Shown here: piece by piece, positions 28,792 through 37,633 of the stretch
Numbering within the stretch: position 1 is the first letter of the stretch
How the letters are laid out: each line of letters opens with the position of its first letter
NCBI GenBank assembly: GCA_902789795.1
Contig: CADAPM010000001.1
Span: forward strand, 1 to 64,000
Direction of reading: 5' to 3'
DNA length: 64,000 bases
Source of the DNA: an uncultured Eubacteriales bacterium
Lineage (GTDB): Bacteria; Bacillota; Clostridia; Christensenellales; Aristaeellaceae
Translations under genes and position numbers: made by a program
Notes under the pieces: model-generated
Database searches by the model: none
Seen by the model: only the letters and a program-made list of their open reading frames with translations
Told to the model about the DNA's origin: nothing

Positions 28792-30366
28792 ATGGCTAAA
28801 GAAAACGCCGCTGCCACGGCGGGCGTGAACCGGGCGAAAATGTATCAGCTGGCGCTGTTCCCGCTCAATAACGGCGCCACCAACGTGTACTTTGTACTGA
28901 TCCTGTCCTATGTGGCGCAGTTCGGCTCCAGCGTCCTGCAGCTGGGCATGTTCGCGTCCATCATGGTCACGGTCATGCGCGTGTTCGACGCTATTACCGA
29001 CCCCATCATCGGCGCGCTCATGGATCGCACCAGCACCAAGATCGGCAAGTTCCGCCCCTTCATGATCATCGGCAGCGTGATCATGGCATTGAGCGTCATC
29101 GCTCTGTACATCCTGACCCCCCTCATCCCTGAGACCATGATGTGGCTGCGCTATGTGGCCTTCGTGCTCGTCTATGCGGTGTGGGTCATCGGCTACACCT
29201 TCCAGACTTCCGTCACCCGCGCGGGCCAGACCGTGCTCACCAACGACCCCAACCAGCGCCCGCTGTTCACCATCTTCAATACCGTGGGCTCCATGCTGGG
29301 CATGGGCGTCATGCAGTTCCTGATCCCGCTGATCAAGAACAACTACAACATCCTGGACGAGGCCGGCAAGGTCATCGTATCCGGCTATGCCCGTCCTGAG
29401 CTCTACCGCATCATCACCCCCATCGGCATCGCGGTCTCCGTCCTCCTGACCATCCTGGCCATCATCGGCATCGCCGAAAAGGACCGTCCCGAGTTCTACG
29501 GCCTGGGCGGCGCGCAGGAGAAGGTCAAGGTTTCCGAGTACGTGGAGATCATCAAGCACAACAAGCCCATGCAGCGCCTGATGGTCGCGGGCGCCGGCTG
29601 CAAGCTGGCCCTGGCCATCGCCACCAATACCACGGTGCTCCTGGCCCTGTACGGCATCATGATGGGCAACTACGACAGCCTGTACCTGCCTATGATGATC
29701 CTGGGCTACGTGTTCGCGGTCCCGTTCTTCCTGCTCTCCGTGCGCACCAGCCAGAAACTGGGGCAGAAGGCGTCCCTGACCCGTTATGTGGCCGTGGCCC
29801 TGATCAGCTATGTGGGCGTGCTCGCGCTGTTGATCCTGTCCAACAACCAGAACCCGGCCATGATGCTCTCCTTCCCCTTCAACGGCGGCGGAGCCATCAA
29901 CCTGTACACGATCCTGTTCATCCTGTTCTTCGGCCTGGGCTACGGCGCTTATTACGCCACAGCGGATATGCCCATCCCCATGGTCGCCGACTGCTCGGAC
30001 TATGAGACCTACCGCTCCGGCAAGTACATCCCGGGCATCATGGGCACCCTGTTCTCCCTGGTGGATAAGCTGGTCTCCTCCCTGGCGCAGACGCTTGTGG
30101 CCTTCCTGTTCCTGATCTTCGCCGGCCTGTCCGAGCTCCCCACCGACGCGACGCCCTTCTCCGGCGGCATCAAGATGGCGGTTATCGTCATGTTCTGCGT
30201 GATCCCGATGCTGGCCTGGATCGCCACCCTGTGGGCGATGAAGGGCTACAGCCTGACCGGCGCCAAGATGAAGGAGATCCAGGCTGTCAACGCGGCCCGC
30301 AAGCAGGGCATTGCCGAAGGCATGAGCATCGAGCAGGCCATGGAGAAATGGCCTGCGAAGGAATGA
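28792..30366 (+). CDS. GPH-family glycoside-cation symporter
   Basis: The product is a 12-TM major facilitator of the glycoside-pentoside-hexuronide family (MelB/XylP/UidB type). The family signature DAITDPIIGALMDRT (about residues 64-78) followed by KIGKFRPFM is present, as is a cytoplasmic loop after TM 6. It would import a glycoside or hexuronide together with Na+ or H+. It follows the GH2 gene by 12 bases, so uptake and cytoplasmic hydrolysis are encoded together. A long loop (about 170-215) is larger than in MelB. It belongs to the operon starting at 22231. Confidence 0.88.
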   Translation: MAKENAAATAGVNRAKMYQLALFPLNNGATNVYFVLILSYVAQFGSSVLQLGMFASIMVTVMRVFDAITDPIIGALMDRTSTKIGKFRPFMIIGSVIMALSVIALYILTPLIPETMMWLRYVAFVLVYAVWVIGYTFQTSVTRAGQTVLTNDPNQRPLFTIFNTVGSMLGMGVMQFLIPLIKNNYNILDEAGKVIVSGYARPELYRIITPIGIAVSVLLTILAIIGIAEKDRPEFYGLGGAQEKVKVSEYVEIIKHNKPMQRLMVAGAGCKLALAIATNTTVLLALYGIMMGNYDSLYLPMMILGYVFAVPFFLLSVRTSQKLGQKASLTRYVAVALISYVGVLALLILSNNQNPAMMLSFPFNGGGAINLYTILFILFFGLGYGAYYATADMPIPMVADCSDYETYRSGKYIPGIMGTLFSLVDKLVSSLAQTLVAFLFLIFAGLSELPTDATPFSGGIKMAVIVMFCVIPMLAWIATLWAMKGYSLTGAKMKEIQAVNAARKQGIAEGMSIEQAMEKWPAKE

Positions 30367-30406
30367 CCGGTGCGAACCGGATAGAATCGATAAGGAGTGA
30401 TAAGCT

Positions 30407-31249
30407 ATGAATCTTCCCCTGAATACGAGATTTGACGGCAAAGTCGTGGTCGTGACCGGTGCGGGCGGCGTCCTGTGCGGCGACATGGCCCGCGCTTACG
30501 CCCAGGCGGGCGCCAAGGTGGCTGCGCTGGACCTGAACGAGGACAAGGTCAAGGCGCTGGCGGACGAAATGAAGGCCCAGGGCTACTGCTGCGAGGGCTA
30601 CAAGGCCAACGTGCTGGATCCCGAAGCGCTGGAGCAGGTGCACCAGCAGGTGCTCAAGGACCTCGGTCCCTGCGATATCCTGATCAACGGCGCGGGCGGC
30701 AACAACCCGCGTGCGACCACGGACAACGAGTACCAGCATGAGGCCAAGGAAGGCCAGAAGACCTTCTTCGACCTGGAGGCCTCCGGCGTGGACTTCGTGT
30801 TCAAGCTCAACTTCCAGGGCACGCTGCTGCCCACCCAGACCTTCGCCAAGGACATGGTGGCGCGCAAGAGCGGCTGCATCCTGAACATCTCTTCCATGAA
30901 CGCCTATATCCCGCTGACCAAGATCCCCGCCTATTCCGGCGCGAAGGCCGCTATCTCCAACTTTACCCAGTGGCTGGCCACCCACTTTGCTGGCTCGGGC
31001 ATCCGCGCGAACGCCATCGCTCCCGGCTTCCTGGTCTCCAACCAGAACCGCGCGCTGCTGTTCAACCCGGACGGCACCCCGACCTCCCGCTCTGCCAAGA
31101 TCCTGGCGGGCACGCCCATGGGCCGCTTCGTGGATCCCGAAGAGCTGCTGGGCGGCGTGTTCTTCCTGACGGACGATAAGGCCGCTTCCGCCATCACCGG
31201 CGTGGTGCTGCCCATCGACTGCGGCTTCGCGGCCTATTCCGGCGTCTGA
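30407..31249 (+). CDS. uxuB: D-mannonate oxidoreductase of the SDR family
   Basis: The protein is a classical short-chain dehydrogenase: Rossmann glycine motif TGAGGVLCG (about residues 17-25), NGAGG (about 98), catalytic Ser in NISSMNAY and the Tyr/Lys pair YSGAK (about 174-178). B. subtilis UxuB is an SDR of almost the same length, and with uxuA, kdgK and kdgA in the same operon the natural reaction is NAD(H)-linked fructuronate-mannonate conversion. AAGGAG lies before ATG 30407. It appears to be the last gene of the operon; no clear terminator follows before the next promoter at 31273. Confidence 0.85.
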   Translation: MNLPLNTRFDGKVVVVTGAGGVLCGDMARAYAQAGAKVAALDLNEDKVKALADEMKAQGYCCEGYKANVLDPEALEQVHQQVLKDLGPCDILINGAGGNNPRATTDNEYQHEAKEGQKTFFDLEASGVDFVFKLNFQGTLLPTQTFAKDMVARKSGCILNISSMNAYIPLTKIPAYSGAKAAISNFTQWLATHFAGSGIRANAIAPGFLVSNQNRALLFNPDGTPTSRSAKILAGTPMGRFVDPEELLGGVFFLTDDKAASAITGVVLPIDCGFAAYSGV

Positions 31250-31272
31250 CGGCCGCAAAATGTAAAAACACT

Positions 31273-31301
31273 TTGCTGCACACGGAAAACTGTGATACAA
31301 T
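31273..31301 (+). promoter_or_regulatory. Promoter of the exported-protein gene
   Basis: TTGCTG (31273-31278) and TACAAT (31296-31301) are 17 bases apart with TG one base before the -10 box. The start codon is 50 bases further on. Confidence 0.7.
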
Positions 31302-31351
31302 CAGTATGCTTACGATCCTTGATCGCAAAATATGAAAGGATGGATGTTGCT

Positions 31352-32032
31352 ATGAAAAAGTTTCTGTCTCTGCTGTTGGTGGCTATGCTGGCTGTTTCCT
31401 GCATCGCCGTCGCTGAAGGTATCCTGGATGCGGATCCCGAAGAAGTCATGGCCTTCAACCGCAAGGCCCTCGTCACCGACTGGGAAGGCGAGTGGGTGCT
31501 GGCCGCCGCTTACATCGGCGAAGGCTTTGCCGACGAGAACGATATCGACGTGAACGGTCTCCTGGCTGTGCCTGAAAAGGCTATGACCATGTCCGTGAAG
31601 CCGATCCTGGATGGCAGCGCCACCGGCTCCGACGCGGGCGTCATGGTGGACCAGGCCGCGTATATCCACTCCCATGTGTACGATATCGAAGCGACCGTGA
31701 CCTTCGACGCGAGCATCGCGGAGGAGACCGCGACCCTGAAGTTGCCCTGGGACGGCTGGGACTGGACCAAGGACGAAGAGTGGACCGGCTGGACCGAAGG
31801 CGGCTCCTATACCTCCAAGGGTGTCGGCAAGCTGAGCAAAGTGGGCGCTGACGACAAGAGCCTGTATTTCGGCAAGGTGACCGGCGTTGAGAACGAAGCG
31901 ATCTCCGACGAGAACATGAAGTACATGGGCATGAACGAAGCCGGCCAGCTGATCGTGTGCTACAGCGACGACAACATGGTCAAGAAGGATGGCGACGTGG
32001 CTTTCGCTTACATCTTCGTGAAGGCTGAATAA
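31352..32032 (+). CDS. Exported protein of unknown function
   Basis: A signal peptide (MKKFLSLLLVAMLAVS then CIAVAEG) is followed by about 205 residues rich in Asp, Glu, Gly and Trp. The end of the signal could be a lipobox (AVSC) or an ordinary cleavage site after AVA. The mature part alternates short beta strands with a Trp-rich stretch (LPWDGWDWTKDEEWTGW, about 130-146), and resembles a lipocalin-like or single-domain beta fold, but I cannot name a family. ATG 31352 is the only start that gives a clean signal peptide. It has its own promoter. Confidence 0.75.
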   Translation: MKKFLSLLLVAMLAVSCIAVAEGILDADPEEVMAFNRKALVTDWEGEWVLAAAYIGEGFADENDIDVNGLLAVPEKAMTMSVKPILDGSATGSDAGVMVDQAAYIHSHVYDIEATVTFDASIAEETATLKLPWDGWDWTKDEEWTGWTEGGSYTSKGVGKLSKVGADDKSLYFGKVTGVENEAISDENMKYMGMNEAGQLIVCYSDDNMVKKDGDVAFAYIFVKAE

Positions 32033-32049
32033 TCCATTCAGAAAAAATG

Positions 32050-32077
32050 CCGGCCTGTTCCGTATGGGACAGGCCGG
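32050..32077. terminator. Hairpin between convergent genes
   Basis: A 12-bp stem (CCGGCCTGTTCC with GGGACAGGCCGG, one G-T pair, loop GTAT) has seven bases AAAAAAT on its left. On the minus strand it is thus followed by ATTTTTT, so it best serves the minus-strand gene, though it may also end the exported-protein transcript. Confidence 0.65.
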
Positions 32078-32123
32078 TAATCGTTTGCAGGAGCGCCGGG
32101 AGCCGCAGGGCCTCGGCGCTGTT

Positions 32124-32512
32124 TTATTTTTCCAGCGCTTCCATCGCGGCGGCGAACTGCCGCTGGTAGTCTTCGTGATCCTGGGCGGCCAGGGCTTTGT
32201 TCCGCTGTACATCCTCCCGGGTCAGGGTGCGGGACGAGAGAAAGCGGAGGCGGGAGACCGCCTTTTCGGTCTTGAGCACGGTCTGGGTGAACTCAGGGCC
32301 GCCCCGGTGCGCATGGACTCGCCGCTGTGGAAGCGCGCGTTTTCCATGATGAAGCGCGGCTTGCCGGCGGCGTCTTCGATCTCCACCGTGCCTTCGTAGC
32401 GCAGCAGGCGCATGGTATTGGCGCTGAAGCTTTCCGCAGCGCAGGCGCCATATACCGCGCAGGTCAATATGGTGAGCAACAGGATCAGACGAACGAGCGG
32501 TCTCAGCTTCAT
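32124..32512 (-). pseudogene. FecR-like exported protein, frameshifted
   Basis: The start at 32512 gives a signal peptide (MKLRPLVRLILLLTILTC, then VYGACA) and a FecR-like beta domain: LLRYEGTVEIEDAAGKPRF, then NARFHSGESMRTGAA. From about 32300 the frame is lost, but the -1 related frame continues with EFTQTVLKTEKAVSRLRF and ends at a TAA at 32124-32126 after about 55 more sensible residues. One extra base in the GGGG or CCC run at 32296-32305 restores a protein of about 129 residues ending AAAMEALEK. The lesion may be real or an assembly error. The N-terminal product alone would be short and end in unrelated basic sequence. Confidence 0.6.
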
Positions 32513-32598
32513 AAGCAGTCCTTTCTCCTCCCGTACGGAGGCACGATGCCGGATCGTTTGGCTTGGTTATAGTTTTCCAATCATGAATGTACCTTTAG

Positions 32599-32627
32599 AG
32601 TATACCAGATTCACCAATGCGGCGCAA
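32599..32627 (-). promoter_or_regulatory. Promoter of the FecR-like gene
   Basis: On the minus strand TTGCGC (32627-32622) and TATACT (32604-32599) are 17 bases apart, about 85 bases before the start codon. The remaining intergenic DNA to 32842 holds a small palindrome ATGCGC-GCAAAT-GCGCAT (32799-32816) just before the next gene and nothing else that I can identify. Confidence 0.6.
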
Positions 32628-32842
32628 GTGAAAACGAAAAACGAACATAAGGTGAAACGAGGGTATTCTCTTAGTTGATACGTGCAAAAACGGAGGGCGG
32701 CACTCTTCCTGACCGGGCGGACGCAGAGCAGCTTCCGCTGAATTGTAACAAGTTTCTTTTTTGAGAGGAGATAAGGAAAGAACGTCGAATAAAATAAAGA
32801 TGCGCGCAAATGCGCATATCAAGGAACACGGAGGTCACGGAA

Positions 32843-34243
32843 ATGAAACGCTTTGCTCTCTTGCTGGCATTGATCATGACGCTGAATATCACCGCCTGCC
32901 TGGCGGACACGCAGATCGGATATATCAACGCGGATACGAAGATCTATATGGATGCGTCCGAAAAGGCCATTGTGGATGGCAACGCCGTCCTGGGCAATCA
33001 GGTGCGCATCGAGGAGGAACGGGCTGCGGAGGGCACCGGCTGGTACCGGGTCACCTTCACGGCCAACAACAAGGAAGGCTGGGTCAAGGCGGATGATGTG
33101 GACCTGGTCATTGCGAAAAAGGCGATCACCGCGGATAAATCCGCCAGCTCAGCTCCGGGCGGAGTGCAGGTGGTGGAACGGGAGAATGCCTTCCCCGTGC
33201 TCGAGGCCACCGGCCAGATCGATCCGGACACGCTGCCCGGCGCGCCCACGGCGGCGGACTATCGTGAGCTCAACGTCGGCGATTCCGGCGATGACGTGAC
33301 CGCCTTCGTGCAGAGGCTGTACGAGCTGGGCTACGTGGAATCCAAGAGCGCCAAGAAGCTCACGAAGACCCACCAGACCGCCGTCAAGCAGTTCCAGAAG
33401 GCCAACGGCCTCGAGCAGGACGGCCTGTTCACACCGGAATTGCAGGCGAAGGTCTTTTCTCCCAAGGCCCTGAACAAGAAGGGCAAGACCCTGGCGCCCA
33501 CGGATCCGCTGGTCATTTCCAAGGGCACCGTCAAGGCGGACAACAAGGGCGGCGGCACGATCCAGTTCACCATGAAGAACATGACGGGCGAGAAGATCGA
33601 CGCCTTCAACATCGCCCTGCGCCTGTACAATACCTACGGCGAGCGCTTCCTGCTCAGGAGCGTGGCGGACGACGCCACGATGAACGACGAGCTGACGGTC
33701 TTTGACAACCTGGCGGAGGAGCGTTATACGATCCGGAAGAACGAGTCCTTCCAGTTCGGGCTGAAGCTGGGCTACTACTTCGCGGGGGTCATGGTGGCGG
33801 TCACCGCTTATCACGTGGACGGCGGCGACACGGTGGTGATCCCCAGCGACCAGCGGCACTGGTACGGCTTTGGCAAGGGCGTCGCGCAGGACTATCAGCC
33901 CCTGACCGTGACCCTGCTCACCGACCTTGAAAAGCAGCAGGCCGCCAACTGGAAGAGCGGCCTGGACGGCATCTATGTGGACGGCGAGATCGCGACTGCC
34001 TACGGCGTCCGGGAGGGCTACCTGGTCCAGAAGATGGAGCCTGGCTGCATGTTTGACGAAGCCGGACTGAAGATGGGGGATATCCTGCTGGCCGTGGGCG
34101 ATATCAGGATCTTCGGCGCCGCTTCCATCGACCGCGCCCTGTCCCGCCTGTCCGCGGGCGAGAGCGTGACGGTGCTCTTCTTCCGCAACGGCATGGTCTA
34201 CCAGACCCAGCTGGTCGCGCCCGGAGGGGCCGCGGCGGCGTAA
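32843..34243 (+). CDS. Lipoprotein with SH3, peptidoglycan-binding and PDZ domains
   Basis: The signal peptide ends in the lipobox ITAC, so the 466-residue protein is probably a lipoprotein on the outer face of the membrane. Domains in order are a bacterial SH3 domain (about 25-92, with GTGWYRVTF and EGWVKADDV), a peptidoglycan-binding domain (about 140-205, LNVGDSGDDV...QRLYELGY), a beta-rich domain (about 215-360) and a PDZ domain (about 385-460, GYLVQKMEPG and GLKMGDILLAVG). GGAGGT lies 7 bases before ATG 32843. It may tether or present partners at the cell wall; no protease domain is seen. The next gene begins 25 bases later. Confidence 0.85.
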   Translation: MKRFALLLALIMTLNITACLADTQIGYINADTKIYMDASEKAIVDGNAVLGNQVRIEEERAAEGTGWYRVTFTANNKEGWVKADDVDLVIAKKAITADKSASSAPGGVQVVERENAFPVLEATGQIDPDTLPGAPTAADYRELNVGDSGDDVTAFVQRLYELGYVESKSAKKLTKTHQTAVKQFQKANGLEQDGLFTPELQAKVFSPKALNKKGKTLAPTDPLVISKGTVKADNKGGGTIQFTMKNMTGEKIDAFNIALRLYNTYGERFLLRSVADDATMNDELTVFDNLAEERYTIRKNESFQFGLKLGYYFAGVMVAVTAYHVDGGDTVVIPSDQRHWYGFGKGVAQDYQPLTVTLLTDLEKQQAANWKSGLDGIYVDGEIATAYGVREGYLVQKMEPGCMFDEAGLKMGDILLAVGDIRIFGAASIDRALSRLSAGESVTVLFFRNGMVYQTQLVAPGGAAAA

Positions 34244-34268
34244 GTAAGTAACTAACGAGGCAGCATAT

Positions 34269-37100
34269 ATGCAATACCGATATCGTCTTTGTATTCTTCT
34301 TGTCCTGTTATTCTGCTGTTCTTTTCTTGTGGCACACGCAGAAGTTGATGGGTTTTCAATTGATCTGCCTGACAGCATTTCTGTAGGATTGAATGAAACT
34401 ATAGCTGTAGCCTACACAGCGCCGACAAGCAGCCAGTATAGTTCTGTCACTTTGACCTGCAGCGATCCGACAGCCATGCGTCAATACCGGTATGATTATA
34501 ATACTGGGTCGGGAAAAGAGCCGCGGTTCGGCATCACCATGACCCAAAAGGGAGACTTTGTGCTTCATTTTTTGGTCAATGGCGAGGCATTCAAGGATGT
34601 ACAGGTATCAGTTGACGATCTGGCAGCGGTTCAGGCAGATCAAAGGCTGTACGTTGTGCCTCTGGGTGGTTCTGTGCCATTCAGCTATACTTGGTCCGGA
34701 GGCACCTTATATAACAAGGATGGGTTGAGGATCTCCAGCCGGGCTGCCAGCACGAACGCCGAAAAGACTCTCTTGTACGGAACCCAAAGCGGATACTATT
34801 CAGCAACGATCAATGTTAATGGGTCGCTTATTCTGGATACGTTCCACATTCTCGTGGTGGATCCGGCTGAGAACATTCATATTGCTACTGAATATGATAC
34901 TGTTTGTGTCGGTGGTACGCTCTCACTCCATGTATACAGCCAATCCGGGAAGGAAGTCTGTGCGAATATAGAGATTACGGAAGGTGCTGAACTTGCCAGA
35001 TTGAACCGCGCAGACGAACGTACCTGGTGTGAATTAGCCCCAGTTGAAACAGGTTATGTGACGATCACTGCATACGGAACTGATGGAAGCAGTGACAGTA
35101 AGAGGATCCGGATCAGTAAAGCACCCGAAAGTATCAGTATCAATATACCTAAAACATCGATACCGGCTGGTGAGCCATTTCCTGTCGTCGTTACCATGGA
35201 ACCAGCAGATGCCTGGTGTCCGATCCAGGTGTATCTGAGCAGTAACAGTCATCAGCCTGCGGACAGTGGGCTACAGGGACAGGTCGCAGTCCTGCAGGAC
35301 GATGTTTTGACAGGTGTCCTGCCTGGGACAGTCGACCTGGTGGTGCATGCTCTTAAAGATTATTCCTTCCCGATTACCGTTGCAGACAGCCCTAAAGCAT
35401 TAGTGTTTGAACGGCCGCGTGACGCTTTCGATTATCTTAAGCCCTATCAGATGAGTGTGCATGAGCAGGGAGGCAATGCTTGCTCAGCAAATTATACGCT
35501 GTCCGGCTCGTATATGACGGTCACCAGCGACGGGCTGCTTGAAGCCACCAATCTGGGATTTGGATATATCACAGTCACCCTGGAGAATGGGCTCCAGTAT
35601 AAATACACTGTGAGGGCTGTCAAAATGCCTTCACAGATGTGGCTGGATGAAGAAACTCTTTCGATCCGGTTAAATGAAAGCAAGAGTATCTATACAGTCC
35701 GGTCGGATGCTGGCGATCTTTCCTATGGCGACTGGATGCTGTGCAGCAATGATGAGACTGTCGTTGTCTGCAGCGGGCAGACAGTGATCCCGGTCAGCAT
35801 CGGCAGTACAAGTATCACGATTTGGAGCAGGTATTGTGATGTATCCTGTGAAGTGCCGGTCACGGTAACGGCACCATCGAGTGCACTGTATATTGACGGC
35901 TTGGACGTTGGAAGCCTGGATGTTCCGATCGACAGCACGCCTGTCAGTCTGCCGACGGTCACGGATTACTATGGGAACCCTGTAAAAGTGACCTGGGAGA
36001 AGATCCATGATACGCCCGGTTCAGGCAATCCAAAAACTTATAGTGTGACGCTGAACAAGAGCAAAGGGACTGTGACGGCGAACTGGAGAGACGGCGCAGG
36101 CGCTGAACTGCAGGCAACTTCAGCCAGCGGCGACACGATCCGGGTCTATATCTTCCCATATATCCGGTCAAAGGCGGCATCGTTCAGAGAATCGGAGTAT
36201 AATATACATGTCGGTGAGCGGGTCCAGGTAGATTTTATGCCGGATTCCTCGACCAATAATGCCACTCTGATGCCGCAGGACGTTACATTCACTGTTTCCG
36301 GTGATACGGACAGCGTCAATGTCAAGGATGCTTTCTTCAGCTATTATACTTTTATAGGCTTAAAGCCCGGCACTGTGACGCTGACCGCCCGTCTCTGGAA
36401 CGGCAAGACATGTAAGGCCACGATCCATGTGACGGAGTATGCGCCCTGCGCAACCGGGCATGACCCGATCTGGCGCATCACGAGCGAAGCAAGTCTGACC
36501 CATAACGGGAAGAAGGAGCAGTACTGCACCCGCTGTGGTCTTGTGCTGGATGTCCAATCCATTCCCTGTACAGGGGTTCTCAGCTTCAGCGACACGGAAT
36601 ACTATATCTCCACCAGTGGCGACACACAGACTGTATCTTTGGGGACATCGTTGAACGGTGACCGGAAACAGTCCTTCACCTGGCGCTCCTCCGATGAGAC
36701 CGTGGTCAGGGTCGAAGCCGGCCGTATCACCGGCCTGAAAGCAGGAACGGCTCAGATCGTTGTTGTATGCGGAGACTGTGAGCCTGCTGTATGTGAAGTT
36801 CATGTCATCGATTCGGGCAGCATTTATGTGCTGCGTCTGCCGGGCCAACTGAGAGAGATCGGAGAAGGGGCATTTGAAGGCATAGCAGCTACCCATGTCG
36901 TGATCCGATCAGGTGCCGTATCAATCGGGAGCCGCGCCTTTGCCGGTTGTCCGAATCTAAGGATGGTCGTTATACCCGACAGTGTGACATCCATCGCTGC
37001 AGATACCTTTGACGGCTCAGCACATGTAACGATCTCATGTTCCTCCGGCAGTTATGCTGAAAGCTTTGCTGTTGAGCATGGTATTCCGCTGGCTCCCTGA
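34269..37100 (+). CDS. Large secreted Ig-like and leucine-rich-repeat protein
   Basis: The 943-residue product has a signal peptide (ending LVAHA) and then a chain of bacterial Ig-like domains, several with the Big2 pattern of S-x-x-E-T-V-V and G-x-x-x-I-T (for example around 785-845). Near 725-760 lies GHDPIW with two CxxC-like cysteines (YCTRCG), a module common in Clostridia surface proteins. The last 85 residues are a BspA-like leucine-rich repeat (LREIGEGAFEGI, VSIGSRAFAGCPNL). GC content falls visibly below the neighbours, especially in the first 2 kb. It is likely an adhesin or wall-associated protein. No sortase signal is seen. Confidence 0.82.
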   Translation: MQYRYRLCILLVLLFCCSFLVAHAEVDGFSIDLPDSISVGLNETIAVAYTAPTSSQYSSVTLTCSDPTAMRQYRYDYNTGSGKEPRFGITMTQKGDFVLHFLVNGEAFKDVQVSVDDLAAVQADQRLYVVPLGGSVPFSYTWSGGTLYNKDGLRISSRAASTNAEKTLLYGTQSGYYSATINVNGSLILDTFHILVVDPAENIHIATEYDTVCVGGTLSLHVYSQSGKEVCANIEITEGAELARLNRADERTWCELAPVETGYVTITAYGTDGSSDSKRIRISKAPESISINIPKTSIPAGEPFPVVVTMEPADAWCPIQVYLSSNSHQPADSGLQGQVAVLQDDVLTGVLPGTVDLVVHALKDYSFPITVADSPKALVFERPRDAFDYLKPYQMSVHEQGGNACSANYTLSGSYMTVTSDGLLEATNLGFGYITVTLENGLQYKYTVRAVKMPSQMWLDEETLSIRLNESKSIYTVRSDAGDLSYGDWMLCSNDETVVVCSGQTVIPVSIGSTSITIWSRYCDVSCEVPVTVTAPSSALYIDGLDVGSLDVPIDSTPVSLPTVTDYYGNPVKVTWEKIHDTPGSGNPKTYSVTLNKSKGTVTANWRDGAGAELQATSASGDTIRVYIFPYIRSKAASFRESEYNIHVGERVQVDFMPDSSTNNATLMPQDVTFTVSGDTDSVNVKDAFFSYYTFIGLKPGTVTLTARLWNGKTCKATIHVTEYAPCATGHDPIWRITSEASLTHNGKKEQYCTRCGLVLDVQSIPCTGVLSFSDTEYYISTSGDTQTVSLGTSLNGDRKQSFTWRSSDETVVRVEAGRITGLKAGTAQIVVVCGDCEPAVCEVHVIDSGSIYVLRLPGQLREIGEGAFEGIAATHVVIRSGAVSIGSRAFAGCPNLRMVVIPDSVTSIAADTFDGSAHVTISCSSGSYAESFAVEHGIPLAP

Positions 37101-37147
37101 ACAAGGCCTGATTGCTCACGGTTCAGGAGAATAAAGAGTTTGCTAAG

Positions 37148-37209
37148 GGTTTGCGCCGCTTGCCATTTCGGAAAACGCTAAAAATTCCGATTGACAAGCG
37201 GCGCAAACC
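37148..37209. repeat. Long inverted repeat overlapping the tRNA-Ser promoter
   Basis: GGTTTGCGCCGCTTG (37148-37162) is the perfect complement of CAAGCGGCGCAAACC (37195-37209). A second pair, TCGGAA (37168-37173) and TTCCGA (37185-37190), nests inside. The right arm covers the end of the -35 box and most of the spacer of the promoter at 37191-37219. Confidence 0.8.
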
Positions 37210-37219
37210 ATGATATTAT
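37191..37219 (+). promoter_or_regulatory. Promoter of the tRNA-Ser pair
   Basis: Consensus TTGACA (37191-37196) and TATTAT (37214-37219) are 17 bases apart, with TG one base before the -10 box. The first tRNA starts 30 bases further. Confidence 0.85.
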
Positions 37220-37248
37220 ATCCGGGTGCTGAGCGTGCCTCTTGTAGT

Positions 37249-37337
37249 GGAGAGATGGCCGAGAGGTTTAAGGCGCCAGTCTTGAAAACTGGTGATGCTG
37301 CAAGGCACCGGGGGTTCGAATCCCTCTCTCTCCGCCA
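37249..37337 (+). tRNA. tRNA-Ser (UGA)
   Basis: A class II tRNA of 89 bases with a long variable arm. The anticodon stem-loop is CCAGT CTTGAAA ACTGG, giving anticodon TGA. Acceptor GGAGAGA pairs with TCTCTCC, the discriminator is G, and CCA is encoded. Confidence 0.95.
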
Positions 37338-37343
37338 AAGTAT

Positions 37344-37434
37344 GGAGAAGTACCCAAGTGGCCGAAGGGGCTCCCCTGCTAAGGGAGTAGGCCTGTTAAA
37401 GGGCGCCCGGGTTCAAATCCCGGCTTCTCCGCCA
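37344..37434 (+). tRNA. tRNA-Ser (GCU)
   Basis: A class II tRNA of 91 bases. The anticodon stem-loop is CTCCC CTGCTAA GGGAG, giving anticodon GCT. The acceptor GGAGAAG pairs with CTTCTCC and CCA is encoded. It is the last chromosomal gene before the prophage, so its 3' end is a candidate attachment site. Confidence 0.95.
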
Positions 37435-37437
37435 AAA

Positions 37438-37475
37438 CCCCGGCAGACAAAGAGTTTGCCGGGATTCTTATTTTT
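37438..37475 (+). terminator. Terminator after the tRNA-Ser pair
   Basis: CCCGGCA (37438-37444) pairs with TGCCGGG (37457-37463) and is followed by ATTCTTATTTTT. Confidence 0.75.
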
Positions 37476-37509
37476 CTATCTATAGGCATGTGAGTGCCTT
37501 TAATTTTTG

Positions 37510-37533
37510 TTATGCACAACATTATGCACAACA
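37510..37533. repeat. Tandem 12-base direct repeat near the prophage end
   Basis: TTATGCACAACA occurs twice in direct succession. It lies 75 bases beyond the tRNA-Ser gene, where integrase arm sites or an attachment core could be expected. Confidence 0.55.
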
Positions 37534-37583
37534 ATTTCGATGTGAAATTCATCAAAATACTGATTTCATTTTTATTCAACAGG

Positions 37584-37619
37584 CCGGCGTTGATCAAAGG
37601 ATCAAGCCGGTCTTTTTTG
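37584..37619 (+). terminator. Terminator-like hairpin in the gene-free stretch
   Basis: CCGGC-G-TTGATC pairs with GATCAA-GCCGG (one bulged G, small loop) and is followed by TCTTTTTTG. Its transcript source is unclear; it may be left from a lost gene. Confidence 0.6.
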
Positions 37620-37633
37620 CTTCTTATTATATT

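Noticed and set aside
26818..30486. Open frame of over 1200 codons opposite the GH2 and GPH genes
   Set aside because: It spans two well-supported plus-strand genes and is low-complexity; an antisense artefact.
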